This document shows, piece after piece, positions 53,306-62,331 of a stretch of 64,000 nt of DNA (the first letter of the stretch is position 1; every line of letters begins with the position of its first letter). The stretch spans positions 9,785,001-9,849,000 of the forward strand of contig NZ_CP163439.1 of assembly GCF_041052385.1 (NCBI RefSeq), written 5' to 3'. The position numbers and the translations under genes are program-made. Origin of the DNA: Streptomyces sp. R28. GTDB taxonomy: Bacteria > Actinomycetota > Actinomycetes > Streptomycetales > Streptomycetaceae. Below the pieces are notes generated by a model. The model made no database searches. It had not been told where the DNA came from and saw only the letters and a list, made by a program, of their open reading frames with translations.

Positions 53306-55603
53306 ATGGCCGTGCCGCCCCAACACCCACCACAGGCGGCGGCATCGGGCGGCGGCCCGCCGTCGTCCGGCGGCCGCGATGCCCCTCGCCGACTGCGGCG
53401 TGGCTCCTGGGGGATGGTGGTGCAGCGGCATGCCGGGAAGCTGCTGATCGGCTGTCTGCTGGCGGCCGTAGCGGCCGCGGTGTTCGGGGCGCAGGTCTCC
53501 GACCGTCTCTCCTCGGGCGGCTATCGCTACTCCCATCCAGACACCCAGCATGCGGTGGACGTGCTGGCCGACGATTTCCATATCGCCGCCCGCGCGAACC
53601 TGATCCTGACCGTCCACGACCCGCAGGGTATGCGCACGGGGGCTGCCGCCTCCGCCGGGCGGGCGCTGGCACAGCGGGTGCGGGAGCATCCCGGTGTCAC
53701 GATGGCCGCCGACCCTTGGTCCCTGCCGCAGGCCACCTACCTCTTCACCGCCGAGGGCCGCACCGCCCTGGTCGTCGTCCAGCTCGCCGGGGACGACCGC
53801 ACCGCGTCCGCGACGGCCCGGACCATCGCCGGCCACGCAGTAGCCACCCCGGGGCTGGCCGTCGACGCCGGCGGGTCCGCCCTGGTAGGAGACGAACTCA
53901 TCCGGGGTGCGCAGAGCGGCCTGGAGCGCGCCGAACTGTTCGCGATCCCGCTCACGTTCCTCGCTCTCGCGCTGGCTTTCCGCTCCGTGCCGGCGGCCCT
54001 GTTGCCCCTGACGGTCGGCGCCACCGCCATCGCGCTCACCCTCGCGGTGTTGCGGCTGCTGGCCGCCGTGACCCCGGTGACCGTGTTCGCCCTGAACATC
54101 ACCACCTCCCTCGGCTTCGGACTCGCGGTCGACTACAGCCTGTTCCTCCTGGCCCGCTACCGCAGCGAACGCATGGCCGGCCAGCCCCTGACCACCGCAC
54201 TGGACACGGCCGTACGCACCGCGGGCCGCACGGTCGTCTACTCCGGCATGGCGGTCGCCGCCTCCCTCGTCGCCCTGCTGGTCTTTCCCGTCTACGCCCT
54301 GTCCTCCATGGCCTACGCCGCACTCAGCGTTATCACCGCGGCTGCCCTGAGCGCACTGGTCATCATCCCGGCCGTCATCGTCCTGCTGGGCCCGCGTGGC
54401 GACCGCCTCCTCCTCCCACGCCGCCCTGCGACGGGCGGGGACCTGTGGGGGCGCCTGGCCCGCTCCGTCACCAGCCGCCCTTGGCTGTGGGCACTGCCCC
54501 TGGTGACGATTCTGTGCGCCCTGGCGGCGCCGTTCGCCCACGTCGCCTTCGCCACCGCCGACCACCGCCTGCTGCCTGAAACCTCACCGGCACGCCAGGC
54601 CACCCAGCATGCCCAGGACATCTTCGACTCCCGGCAGGTCGACCCGATCTGGCTCCTGATGCCCCACGCCACCACCCGCGACCCCGCCCTGGCTGCCTAC
54701 ACCAACACCATCAGGCACACACCCGGAGTCGCCCAGGCCACGCTGCTGCCCAGCCCGCCGGGCAGTGCTGCCTCGGTCGTGCGCGTCGTCCCCGCCCACC
54801 CCAGCGACAGCGCCCAGGCCACCGACACCCTCGCCCGGCTGCGCGCCCTGCCCGCCCCCGCGAAGGTCCTCTACGCCGGGGGCACCGCGGACCGCGCCGA
54901 CACCATGAACGCGCTGGCCGCGAAAGTGCCCTGGGCGGTGGGCATCCTCATCGGCGCCACCTTCGTGCTGCTGTTCCTGTTCACCGGCAGCCTGCTCCTG
55001 CCCATCAAGGCCCTGATCATGGCCGCGCTGGGCCTGACCGTCAGTTTCGGTGTCCTGGTCGTGGTCTTCCAGCAAGGCCACTTCGACCATCTTCTGGGCG
55101 GCTTCACCGCACCGGGCTACCTCGAACCCTCACTCGTCATCATGATCGTCTGCCTATGCTTCGGACTGGCCACCGACTACGAGATGTTCCTCCTCTCCCG
55201 GATCCGCGAGGAGTACCTCAAAACCGGCGACACCCGCAGCGCCACCATCACCGGAACCCGCCAGACCGCCGGCATCATCACCTCCCCCGCCGTCGTCCTG
55301 ACCACCGTGCTGCTGTCCCTGGCCGCCTCCCCCCTGCTCATGCTGAAGATCGTCGGAATCGGCACCGCCGTCAGCGTCCTCATCGACGCCTTCATAATCC
55401 GACCCCTCCTCGTCCCCGCCTTACTCGCACTGCTGGGGCAGGCCAACTGGTGGGCACCAGCCTGGATGCGGCGACTGCACCAGCACATCGGACTGGACGA
55501 GCACGCGCACCCCCCAGCCCTACCCACACCCGCAACCCCCAGCGCCGCGTGCACGACCGCCCGCAGTACCAGCAACGCCGCCGCGAAGAATCCCATCCCC
55601 TGA
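53306..55603 (+). CDS. MMPL/RND-family exporter of the isoprenoid locus
   Basis: The protein has 765 residues from ATG 53306 with AAGGAG 6 bases upstream; the frame also opens at GTG 53246 inside the leader repeat, adding 20 residues that match the start of the membrane protein at 50552. Two MmpL halves are visible: helix bundle one has SLGFGLAVDYSLFLLARYRSE, and bundle two has CFGLATDYEMFLLSRIREEY, both with the Asp-Tyr proton relay. The external domain between TM1 and TM2 contains AGHAVATPGLAVDAGGSALV. A Pro/Thr/Ala-rich cytoplasmic tail ends the protein. The divergent placement and shared leader imply co-regulation with the isoprenoid genes, so its cargo is probably their product. Confidence 0.85.
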   Translation: MAVPPQHPPQAAASGGGPPSSGGRDAPRRLRRGSWGMVVQRHAGKLLIGCLLAAVAAAVFGAQVSDRLSSGGYRYSHPDTQHAVDVLADDFHIAARANLILTVHDPQGMRTGAAASAGRALAQRVREHPGVTMAADPWSLPQATYLFTAEGRTALVVVQLAGDDRTASATARTIAGHAVATPGLAVDAGGSALVGDELIRGAQSGLERAELFAIPLTFLALALAFRSVPAALLPLTVGATAIALTLAVLRLLAAVTPVTVFALNITTSLGFGLAVDYSLFLLARYRSERMAGQPLTTALDTAVRTAGRTVVYSGMAVAASLVALLVFPVYALSSMAYAALSVITAAALSALVIIPAVIVLLGPRGDRLLLPRRPATGGDLWGRLARSVTSRPWLWALPLVTILCALAAPFAHVAFATADHRLLPETSPARQATQHAQDIFDSRQVDPIWLLMPHATTRDPALAAYTNTIRHTPGVAQATLLPSPPGSAASVVRVVPAHPSDSAQATDTLARLRALPAPAKVLYAGGTADRADTMNALAAKVPWAVGILIGATFVLLFLFTGSLLLPIKALIMAALGLTVSFGVLVVVFQQGHFDHLLGGFTAPGYLEPSLVIMIVCLCFGLATDYEMFLLSRIREEYLKTGDTRSATITGTRQTAGIITSPAVVLTTVLLSLAASPLLMLKIVGIGTAVSVLIDAFIIRPLLVPALLALLGQANWWAPAWMRRLHQHIGLDEHAHPPALPTPATPSAACTTARSTSNAAAKNPIP

Positions 55604-56311
55604 CAGGCCGATAGACCTCACTCCCGCCCCACCGTCACCTGGCCCGCCGGTCACCGCCAACGCCACTCCGACGGCGTCCCGCACCGTAGCCGCTTCCGCT
55701 CGGCCGAAGGCCAAGGGCACCGGTTGGGAGGTAGGCGGCAAGGGGGATCCGCCGGCGGCATCTCCCGCAGGGCCGAGCTGCCGCACCCTCGATGGCTGCG
55801 GCCGGCATGCCGTTCTCGCCAGCGAGCAGGGCGCGAACTCCGGGGCTGGGGCCCGCCGCGATCATGCTCAGCGAGGACGACGGAGAACTCTGCGAGTGCC
55901 GCGCGGCAGTCCATGACCTCCAGGAGATGCTCAAGCGGAGCGAGTCCAGAAAGGCGCTGGGCTACTTCCTAGACGAATTCTGGCCGTCGACGCCTGTTGA
56001 GACGAAAGCGTTAGACCACATCCCAGGACGTTGAGAATTCCGGGCGGCTACGAAGAATCTGGGTGAGTGGAGCACCGGGTCATCAGTGATGAATTGAGAG
56101 TCGCCCGCTACATGTTCCGCCGCATCGGGGAACATGCTCGGCGCCCGGAACGCGAACAGGTTCATCAATTTCATCGAAGCGGCCTACATCACGCCGGTGA
56201 ACAAGGCACAGTCGACCTGACAGGAACCGCTCGTCCAGACCGTTGGGTGGCCGTCCCGTCCCTTCCACAGCCACCACCGCGCGCCACCATGCTGAGGAGG
56301 CAAAAGACGTG
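55604..56311. other. Region of short frames after the exporter
   Basis: There is no established gene. One plus-strand frame at 55792-56034 reads EDDGELCECRAAVHDLQEML then KRSESRKALGYFLDEFWPST and could be part of a real but unknown small protein; its start is unsupported. Around 56130-56218 a frame reads LGARNANRFINFIEAAYITP and stops, again fragment-like. A truncated GFA gene follows, so this stretch is probably decayed. Confidence 0.4.
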
Positions 56312-56654
56312 AACACAAGGACTTGACAGGGAAACCTGCGCCTGCGAGCACTGTCAGAAACTCGGCGGCACCCCCGTGATGTGGTGGGTGGGATTCGAGA
56401 CGGTCACCTGGACCGGTGAGAGCGAGCCGACCTGGTACGAGACCTTCGATGGCGAGGCGAAGCGCGGCTTCTGCGCGACCTGCGGCAGCCGCGTCGCGGC
56501 GATCGACAGCGACATCCCGGAGACCGGCATCAACGTCACCGCCCTTGACGACACCAGCGGCGCAGACCTTGTGCCCATTCACGCGTCCTTCCGCGACAAC
56601 GCCGTGCACTGGCTGTCCCCGGTGCCGGAGACCGAGCGCAGCGCAGCCGGTTGA
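56312..56654 (+). pseudogene. GFA/CENP-V-family zinc protein lacking its N-terminus
   Basis: The frame reads LDRETCACEHCQKLGGTPVM then WWVGFETVTWTGE, AKRGFCATCGSRVAAIDSD and INVTALDD, ending 56654. These are the second and third zinc-binding Cys clusters of the glutathione-dependent formaldehyde-activating-like family. The usual first 15-20 residues with the GGCxCG motif are missing, because a stop codon lies in frame immediately upstream of 56312. A short product could start at GTG 56376, but that would lose the CACEHC zinc ligands. It is most likely a 5'-truncated gene. Confidence 0.6.
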
Positions 56655-56757
56655 CCGCCTGGCCGCTGGTCGGCGACTCCGCCCGCACCCTTGGTCCCGG
56701 CTGGCATCACGATGACCCTGTCGCGGGCGCGGGTGACGCTTCGCTTCCCGCGGATCG

Positions 56758-59700
56758 TCACCTGAAGCGCCCCGGCTGATGGGCTCGAGCGGGGCCCGCG
56801 AGTGCGTGCGCGCGGTGCACGATCATGTTGACCGAGCCGCGGTCTCGCTCGATGTGCCCCTCCAGCAGCACAGCAGGGGCGCCGAGGACTGTCTCGCGCG
56901 TGCGTTCCCAGACCGGGGGAGAGAAGATCAGGTTGATCATGCCGGTCTCATCCTCCAGGGCTCCGAAGGTCACTCCCTTCGCTGTCGGGGGCCGTTGGAT
57001 GTACTTGGCCAGTCCGCCGACCCGCACCCGGGTCTGGTCGGCCAGGTCACGGGCCTCGCGCGCAGGCTGCGCCCCGTGCGAGGCCAGCAGAGCACGCAGG
57101 TGCTGCGCCGGGTGGGCGGTGGCGCTGGCGCCAGAGGCATCGAGGTCGGCGGCAGTGGCCTCGGCCGCGGTCATGACCGGCAACTGTGGCGCGGGCGCCA
57201 GGTCGTCCAACCCCGGAAGGACGTCCTGGATCTCGCCGGTATAGGCGCTGGCCGACCACAGGGCGGTGCGCCGGTCCACGCCGAGGCCGTCGAACGCCCC
57301 GGCGGTGGCCAGCTGCTCCATCAGCTTCGCCGAGAGCCGTGTGCGGCGGGCGACGTCGGCCACCGAGCGGAACGCCACGGTGCCGCGCGCGGTCAGGATC
57401 CGCTCGGCGATCTCCTCGCTGACCCCCGTCACGGAGGTCAGTCCGCGGCGGATCGCCGGCCGCCGCTCCGGCTGATCGGCGTAAGACTCAAGCGTGGCGT
57501 GCACACCGGAGCACTGAATGTCGACACCCCGGACCTCGATGCCGTGCTGCTTGGCATCCTGGATGAGGGTCTGGGAGTCGTAGAACCCCATCGGGAGATG
57601 CGCCATGATCCCCGCCAGCATGGCGTGCGGAAAGTGGTACTTCACCCAGGCGCTGGCATAAATGATGCCTGCCATCGACTGGGCGTGAGACTGCGGGAAT
57701 CCATAATCCGAAAACGCTTCTATCATGCCCACAATGCGCTCGGCGGCGGCTTGGTCGATGCCCTTGGCGGCCATCCCGGCAAGCAGTCGTCCGCGCAGCT
57801 GTGCCACCTTTTCGGGAGAGTGCTTGGCGGCCATCGCCTTGCGGAGACGGTCCGCCTCGCCCGGGGTGAAACCCGCGCAGTCGATGGCCAGGGCCATGGC
57901 CTGCTCTTGCCACAAAGCGACCCCGAGAGTTTTGGAAAGCGCTGGTTCGGCGAGCGGATGGGGATAGGTGACGGGCTCCAGGCCGGCCCGCCGCCGCAAA
58001 TAAGGATGTTTTGATCCGGCCTGAATGGGGCCCGGCCTGATGATGGAGGCGGCCACCGCGAGGTCCTCGAAACACCGTGGCTGAAGCTGCGGCAGGGTCG
58101 AGACCTGCGCCCTCGACTCGGCCTGGAACACGCCTATGGTCCGGCCTGCGGCAATCATGGCGTACACGTCCGGGTCGTCCTGCGGAATCGAGGCCATGTC
58201 CAGGCTGATTCCGTGGTGTTCGGCAATGAGGTCGCATGCGGTGTGCAAGACGGCCAGCATGCCCAATCCCAGGATGTCAATTTTCAGAAGATGGGCGGCG
58301 GCCACATCGTCTTTGTCACCTTGCAGTACCGAGCGGCCTTCTCGGGTGGCCCATTCGACCGGCATGATTTCCCCGATGGGCTGGCGGGTCAGCATCATCC
58401 CGCCGACATGGATGCCCAAATGCCGTGGCAGGGTGTGCAGTTGTCCTGCGAGGGAGCGTACATCGGCGGGGATGTCGGCCTCTGGCCCGGGTGGCTCGTG
58501 GTGAATATGGCGGGTCATCTCATTGATCCGCGCCATGGGGTAGCCGAGGGCGCGTGCTGAATCCCGCACACTCAGGCGGGGTTGGTAGGTGATGAGGTTC
58601 GCCACCTGCGCGCGGTGCGATCGGCCGTATTTGGCATACAGGTACTGGATCACCTCCTCCCGGCGGTCGTTCTCGAAATCGATGTCGATGTCCGGGTCGG
58701 TCTTTTCGGCGTGCAGAAATCTCTCAAAGAGCAGGCCGTGCTTGAGTGCGTCGACGGCAGTGATGCCCAGCGCGTAGCAGACCACCGAGGAGGCGGCGCT
58801 GCCGCGCCCCTGGCACCAGATCCCCTGCTCGGCCGCGTACCGCGTGATGTCCCAGCAGATCAAGAAGTATCCCTGCATGCCCATGTCGGTGATCACGGAC
58901 AGTTCGTAGTCGAGCTGTTTGAACGCCGCCGCGGCTGCCGGGTCGGTGCGCGGCCCGTACCGGCGGGCGCAGCCTTCTTCCGCGAGGTGGCGCAGATAGC
59001 TGCCGGGGGTGTGCCCGGCGGGCACCTCGAAGTCCGGCAGCTGCGGGCGCAGTTTGCTCAGGTCGATGACGCTGCTGCGGGCAAGGTCGACGGCGGAGGC
59101 GATGGCCTGCGGGTAGCGGGCCATGAGGATGTGCATCTCCTCGGAGGTGCGCAGATGCGCCGTCGGGGCCGGCGGCAACTCCCCGATCGCGGTGTCGAGG
59201 TTCTCTCGGCGGTGCAGCGCGGTCAGCGCCGCCGCCAGCCGCGCAGATCGCGGGGCCGCGTAACGGACCGCGTTCGTGGCCACCACCGGCATTCGCCATC
59301 GCTGCGCCGCCGCGTGCACGGCGGCGTTGCGCGGGCCGTCTTCGGGCAGCCGGTGATCGACGAGTTCGGCGTGCAGGTGGGTGCGGCCGAAGAGGTCCAC
59401 CAGCCGGTCCATCCGTGCGTGGATGGCGTCGGTGTCGTACGCGGCCTCGCCGAGGACGGGGCAGCCGGTGAGGATCGCCCACTGGCCCTCGTGCGCGGCA
59501 GCCGACAGGGCGTCGAGGTCGTAGACCGGGGCGCCCTTGGCGCCGGCCAGCTGCCCGGCGCTGATCGCCGCGGACAGCCGAGTGAAGCCCAGCAGGCTGC
59601 GGGCGATCACCACGATCGACCCCAGTCCCTGGTCCAGGGTGAGTTCGGCGCCGTAAATGGTGCCGATGCCGTACTCGCCCGCGGCCTCCGCCAGACGTCG

Positions 59701-59907
59701 AGCGGAGTAGAGGCCGTTGGTGTCGGTGATCGCCAGGGCCTCGATACCGAGTCGGACGGCCTCGGCGACCAACTCCTCCACGTGGTTGGCGCCGAAGAGG
59801 AACGAGCCGGCGGAGTGCACGTGCAACTCCGCCCAGCCGCCGCCCACGGGCGTCGGCGCGGCGCGCCTTCCGGGGAAGTGCAGCACCTTCCCGTGAGGGT
59901 CAGCCAT
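56758..59907 (-). CDS. dnaE2: Error-prone DNA polymerase III alpha subunit DnaE2/ImuC
   Basis: The protein has 1,049 residues from ATG 59907, with GGAGG 6 bases upstream and 8 bases of overlap with imuB. An N-terminal PHP domain (AELHVHSAGSFLFGANHVEE) is followed by the C-family polymerase palm with catalytic aspartates in KTDPDIDIDFENDRREEVIQ (about residue 400). Fingers motifs such as GVALWQEQAMALAIDCAGFT and YGFPQSHAQSMAGIIYASAW come next, then a tandem helix-hairpin-helix region and an OB fold near the end (GALEDETGMINLIFSPPVWE). The length, shorter than replicative DnaE1, is typical of DnaE2. It performs SOS mutagenesis and lesion bypass with ImuA and ImuB, encoded just upstream. Confidence 0.93.
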   Translation of the reverse strand: MADPHGKVLHFPGRRAAPTPVGGGWAELHVHSAGSFLFGANHVEELVAEAVRLGIEALAITDTNGLYSARRLAEAAGEYGIGTIYGAELTLDQGLGSIVVIARSLLGFTRLSAAISAGQLAGAKGAPVYDLDALSAAAHEGQWAILTGCPVLGEAAYDTDAIHARMDRLVDLFGRTHLHAELVDHRLPEDGPRNAAVHAAAQRWRMPVVATNAVRYAAPRSARLAAALTALHRRENLDTAIGELPPAPTAHLRTSEEMHILMARYPQAIASAVDLARSSVIDLSKLRPQLPDFEVPAGHTPGSYLRHLAEEGCARRYGPRTDPAAAAAFKQLDYELSVITDMGMQGYFLICWDITRYAAEQGIWCQGRGSAASSVVCYALGITAVDALKHGLLFERFLHAEKTDPDIDIDFENDRREEVIQYLYAKYGRSHRAQVANLITYQPRLSVRDSARALGYPMARINEMTRHIHHEPPGPEADIPADVRSLAGQLHTLPRHLGIHVGGMMLTRQPIGEIMPVEWATREGRSVLQGDKDDVAAAHLLKIDILGLGMLAVLHTACDLIAEHHGISLDMASIPQDDPDVYAMIAAGRTIGVFQAESRAQVSTLPQLQPRCFEDLAVAASIIRPGPIQAGSKHPYLRRRAGLEPVTYPHPLAEPALSKTLGVALWQEQAMALAIDCAGFTPGEADRLRKAMAAKHSPEKVAQLRGRLLAGMAAKGIDQAAAERIVGMIEAFSDYGFPQSHAQSMAGIIYASAWVKYHFPHAMLAGIMAHLPMGFYDSQTLIQDAKQHGIEVRGVDIQCSGVHATLESYADQPERRPAIRRGLTSVTGVSEEIAERILTARGTVAFRSVADVARRTRLSAKLMEQLATAGAFDGLGVDRRTALWSASAYTGEIQDVLPGLDDLAPAPQLPVMTAAEATAADLDASGASATAHPAQHLRALLASHGAQPAREARDLADQTRVRVGGLAKYIQRPPTAKGVTFGALEDETGMINLIFSPPVWERTRETVLGAPAVLLEGHIERDRGSVNMIVHRAHALAGPARAHQPGRFR

Positions 59908-61420
59908 AGAGCGCCTCCACCGCCCACCGGCTGTCTTGGATGTGCAGCAGCCAGGCGCGGCCGTCCGCGCAGGCGACCTGCAGGCGCGCAAGGCGGCGGG
60001 CCTGGGCGGGGATCCACCAGTCCTCCAGCACTGGCCACGGTCCGGTCCACCCGGTCACCGCCACCGGCGCGGCGCCGTCGATGGACAGCGCGGTGGGGGC
60101 CTGGGTGAGCAGGGTGCGTCCGCTCACCCCGACCGGGCCGCCATCTGCCCCGATCACCTGGGCAGGGAGCGCGGTGGGGTAGACGACGGCCGGGTGCGGG
60201 GCCGGCAGCCGCCCCGGCCACGTCCCCTCCACCAACGGGCGCGAGCGCGCATCGCCGTACGGGATGTCCACGATCCGCTCGCCCGGACCGCGGCCTCCGG
60301 CGAGTTCCTGACGTACCACCGCGCGGTGTCCGAGCATCGCCTGCAGTTGCCCCGCGGCGCGCTCCAGTTCCTCCGGCGCGATCCGCGGCCCGAACAACAA
60401 CGACTGCCGTCCGGTCGCCGCCGACAGCTTCTCCGGGACCAGCCGCAGTGTGGTGATCCCCGCCGCGGCGCCGTTGAGCTGCCCGGTCTCGGCCCAGGCG
60501 GCGATCTGCCAGCGCACCCGTTCGGCCACCGCCAGCGCCGAGAGCCGGCCCTCGTGTCGCCACAGCCGCGACAGGCGCAGCCCGCTCGTGAGGCCCACTT
60601 CGACCTGCAGCCTGGCGCACACCGCCCCGGCCCGCGCGAGGCGGGCGTGAAGCTGTTCGGCGAGGGCCTTGGCGAGGAAGATGACCGGTTCGAGATTGTC
60701 CTCGGGCGGCTCGAACGCCTCGGCCACGCTGTAGTCACTGTCCGCCCCGGATGTGTTGAGCGGCCGGGCCTCCTGGCCGAGGGCGGTGCGTTGTGCCGCG
60801 GCGCCGTCGTGTCCGAACCGGGCCAGCACCCGGTCACCCGGCAGTGCCGCGAACGCCCTCAAGGTGGTGATGCCCAGGCGGGGCAGCAGCTGAGACAGCC
60901 GCGGGCGGCCCAGCACCCCCACCGGATACGGGGCCAGGAACTCCGCGCTCTGCCCGGCCGGCACCAGGAGCCCGGCCTGCCCGGCCCGCACCGCCAGGGC
61001 GGCAGCGAACACGGTGTCCGCCGCGCCGGTACGTGATTCGACCCCAGCGTCGGTGAGCACGGTGGTGATGTGCTCTACGAGGGCCGGCTCGCCGCCGAAG
61101 TAGCGGGCGCGTCCGCGAGCGGGCACGGCGATCAGGCCAGGCCGCAGGACTTCCATGTGCGGAGCGACGCGCTTCTCCAGCAGGCGCAGCACCGGCTCGA
61201 AAGCCCGCGTCTCTGCTTCGGGGTCCCGGTCGAGCAGCCTGAGCTGGGGGCAGCGTCCGGATGCCTGACGTACCCGCATCCCGCGCCGTACGCCTTGGCG
61301 GCGGGCCTCCCTCGAACAGGCCAACACCCGCTCACGCGCGATGATCGCCACGGGCTCGTCGTGATCCGCGCCCGCGGCCACCACGGGCCAGTCCATCATC
61401 CAGATCGCCAGTGCACGCAC
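59900..61420 (-). CDS. imuB: Y-family polymerase-like mutasome protein ImuB
   Basis: The protein has 506 residues from GTG 61420, 8 bases after the imuA-like stop. The N-terminal Y-family-like region begins VRALAIWMMDWPVVAAG, where the catalytic DxD acidic residues of true Pol IV are not present, and continues ARRQGVRRGMRVRQASGRCP. The HhH thumb (LLPRLGITTLRAFAALPGDRVLARFG) and a little-finger region follow. ImuB is an inactive polymerase homologue that bridges the beta clamp to DnaE2. The C-terminal region, including VLEDWWIPAQARRLARLQV, matches the ImuB tail. Its stop overlaps the dnaE2 start. Confidence 0.85.
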   Translation of the reverse strand: MRALAIWMMDWPVVAAGADHDEPVAIIARERVLACSREARRQGVRRGMRVRQASGRCPQLRLLDRDPEAETRAFEPVLRLLEKRVAPHMEVLRPGLIAVPARGRARYFGGEPALVEHITTVLTDAGVESRTGAADTVFAAALAVRAGQAGLLVPAGQSAEFLAPYPVGVLGRPRLSQLLPRLGITTLRAFAALPGDRVLARFGHDGAAAQRTALGQEARPLNTSGADSDYSVAEAFEPPEDNLEPVIFLAKALAEQLHARLARAGAVCARLQVEVGLTSGLRLSRLWRHEGRLSALAVAERVRWQIAAWAETGQLNGAAAGITTLRLVPEKLSAATGRQSLLFGPRIAPEELERAAGQLQAMLGHRAVVRQELAGGRGPGERIVDIPYGDARSRPLVEGTWPGRLPAPHPAVVYPTALPAQVIGADGGPVGVSGRTLLTQAPTALSIDGAAPVAVTGWTGPWPVLEDWWIPAQARRLARLQVACADGRAWLLHIQDSRWAVEALYG

Positions 61421-61427
61421 CTTCGGC

Positions 61428-62087
61428 TCACCCCGCGGTGACGGGCCGCAGCGGCACCACATCCGCGCCGACGGTGGCCGCGGGCTCGGCGATCAGCTGC
61501 ACAGAGCCGTCCGGCCCCGGCAGCCACACCTCGGCATGCCGCGGCTGCGTCGCAGCACCCCGACCCGCCACCACCAGACGGGCACGCCGGCCGGTGAGCA
61601 GACCAAAGCCGTCCCCGAGCCCGTCCCAGCGGGCCTCGGCCACCCGCAGCCGCAGCTGCGCCTCCGGCCAGTCCTGCCAGGTCAGCAGCGTCGTGCCGGA
61701 GCGCCGCAGGCGGGCCGCAATGCGACGGCTCGTACGCAGGGCCACCTGTCCCACGGGGCCGAGCAGGACCACCGGCGCTGCCTCGCACACCGTCGCCAGC
61801 ACCTCGGGCCATCGCCCTCCCGGCTCGGGTACGGCCAGCCCGCACGCCAGGTCCAAACCGGCATCCGCCGCAGCCAGCCCGCCGAGCTGCGGCAGACCGA
61901 CCGCTGCCCAGGCGCCGCCGTCGGCGGCGGCCTCCGCGGCCAACGCGATCAGCAGGGGCAGGTCGCCCCCAGCGCTCACCACCGCACCGCGGGGCAGCTT
62001 CCCACCCGGGAGCAGGCTGGAGAGCGTGCCGGACTTGGCTCCGGTCGCCTCCGGAGTCCCTCGCTCACCAGGCGAAACGACGTGCAT
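61428..62087 (-). CDS. imuA: ImuA-like RecA-fold protein
   Basis: The protein has 219 residues from ATG 62087; the frame stays open upstream to 62258, but the LexA box abuts this ATG. It begins with a short RecA-like motif region (LSSLLPGGKLPRGAVVSAGG, a degenerate Walker A), then LPLLIALAAEAAADGGAWAA, followed by conserved AAPVVLLGPVGQVALRTSRR, and ends VGADVVPLRPVTAG. This is the first gene of the actinobacterial imuA-imuB-dnaE2 cassette. The Walker A lacks the lysine-serine/threonine pair, as expected for ImuA-type proteins. The gene symbol is assigned mainly from context. Confidence 0.7.
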   Translation of the reverse strand: MHVVSPGERGTPEATGAKSGTLSSLLPGGKLPRGAVVSAGGDLPLLIALAAEAAADGGAWAAVGLPQLGGLAAADAGLDLACGLAVPEPGGRWPEVLATVCEAAPVVLLGPVGQVALRTSRRIAARLRRSGTTLLTWQDWPEAQLRLRVAEARWDGLGDGFGLLTGRRARLVVAGRGAATQPRHAEVWLPGPDGSVQLIAEPAATVGADVVPLRPVTAG

Positions 62088-62101
62088 GAACACATGTTCG
62101 A
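62087..62101. promoter_or_regulatory. LexA (SOS) box of the imuA-imuB-dnaE2 operon
   Basis: TGAACACATGTTCGA contains the perfect GAAC-N4-GTTC dyad of actinobacterial LexA sites. It directly abuts the ATG at 62087, so either the mRNA is leaderless or translation starts slightly downstream. Confidence 0.8.
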
Positions 62102-62331
62102 TTCCTTGTGCGAGAAATGCAAGCGGACGAACGCCACACCACTCGCACGCACCTCGCGACCGACTGCGCTCGACGGCTCCGGCGAAAGGAGCGGCGGTCG
62201 TGAACGGCCATGCCGCGTACGCCCGTTCGCCCCGCCTATCCGCAGTCGCCCGGCGCACGTCGGCCGGCGGCGGCAGCTCCTGCGGTCGCCGAGGGGCGGG
62301 CGTGCCGCACGTGCCTCGCTACGCTGCCGCA

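Noticed and set aside
52961..54565. 534-codon minus-strand frame under the second MMPL gene
   Set aside because: It is antisense to a clear transporter with conserved motifs; its peptide is Gly/Gln/Arg-rich and unrecognisable.
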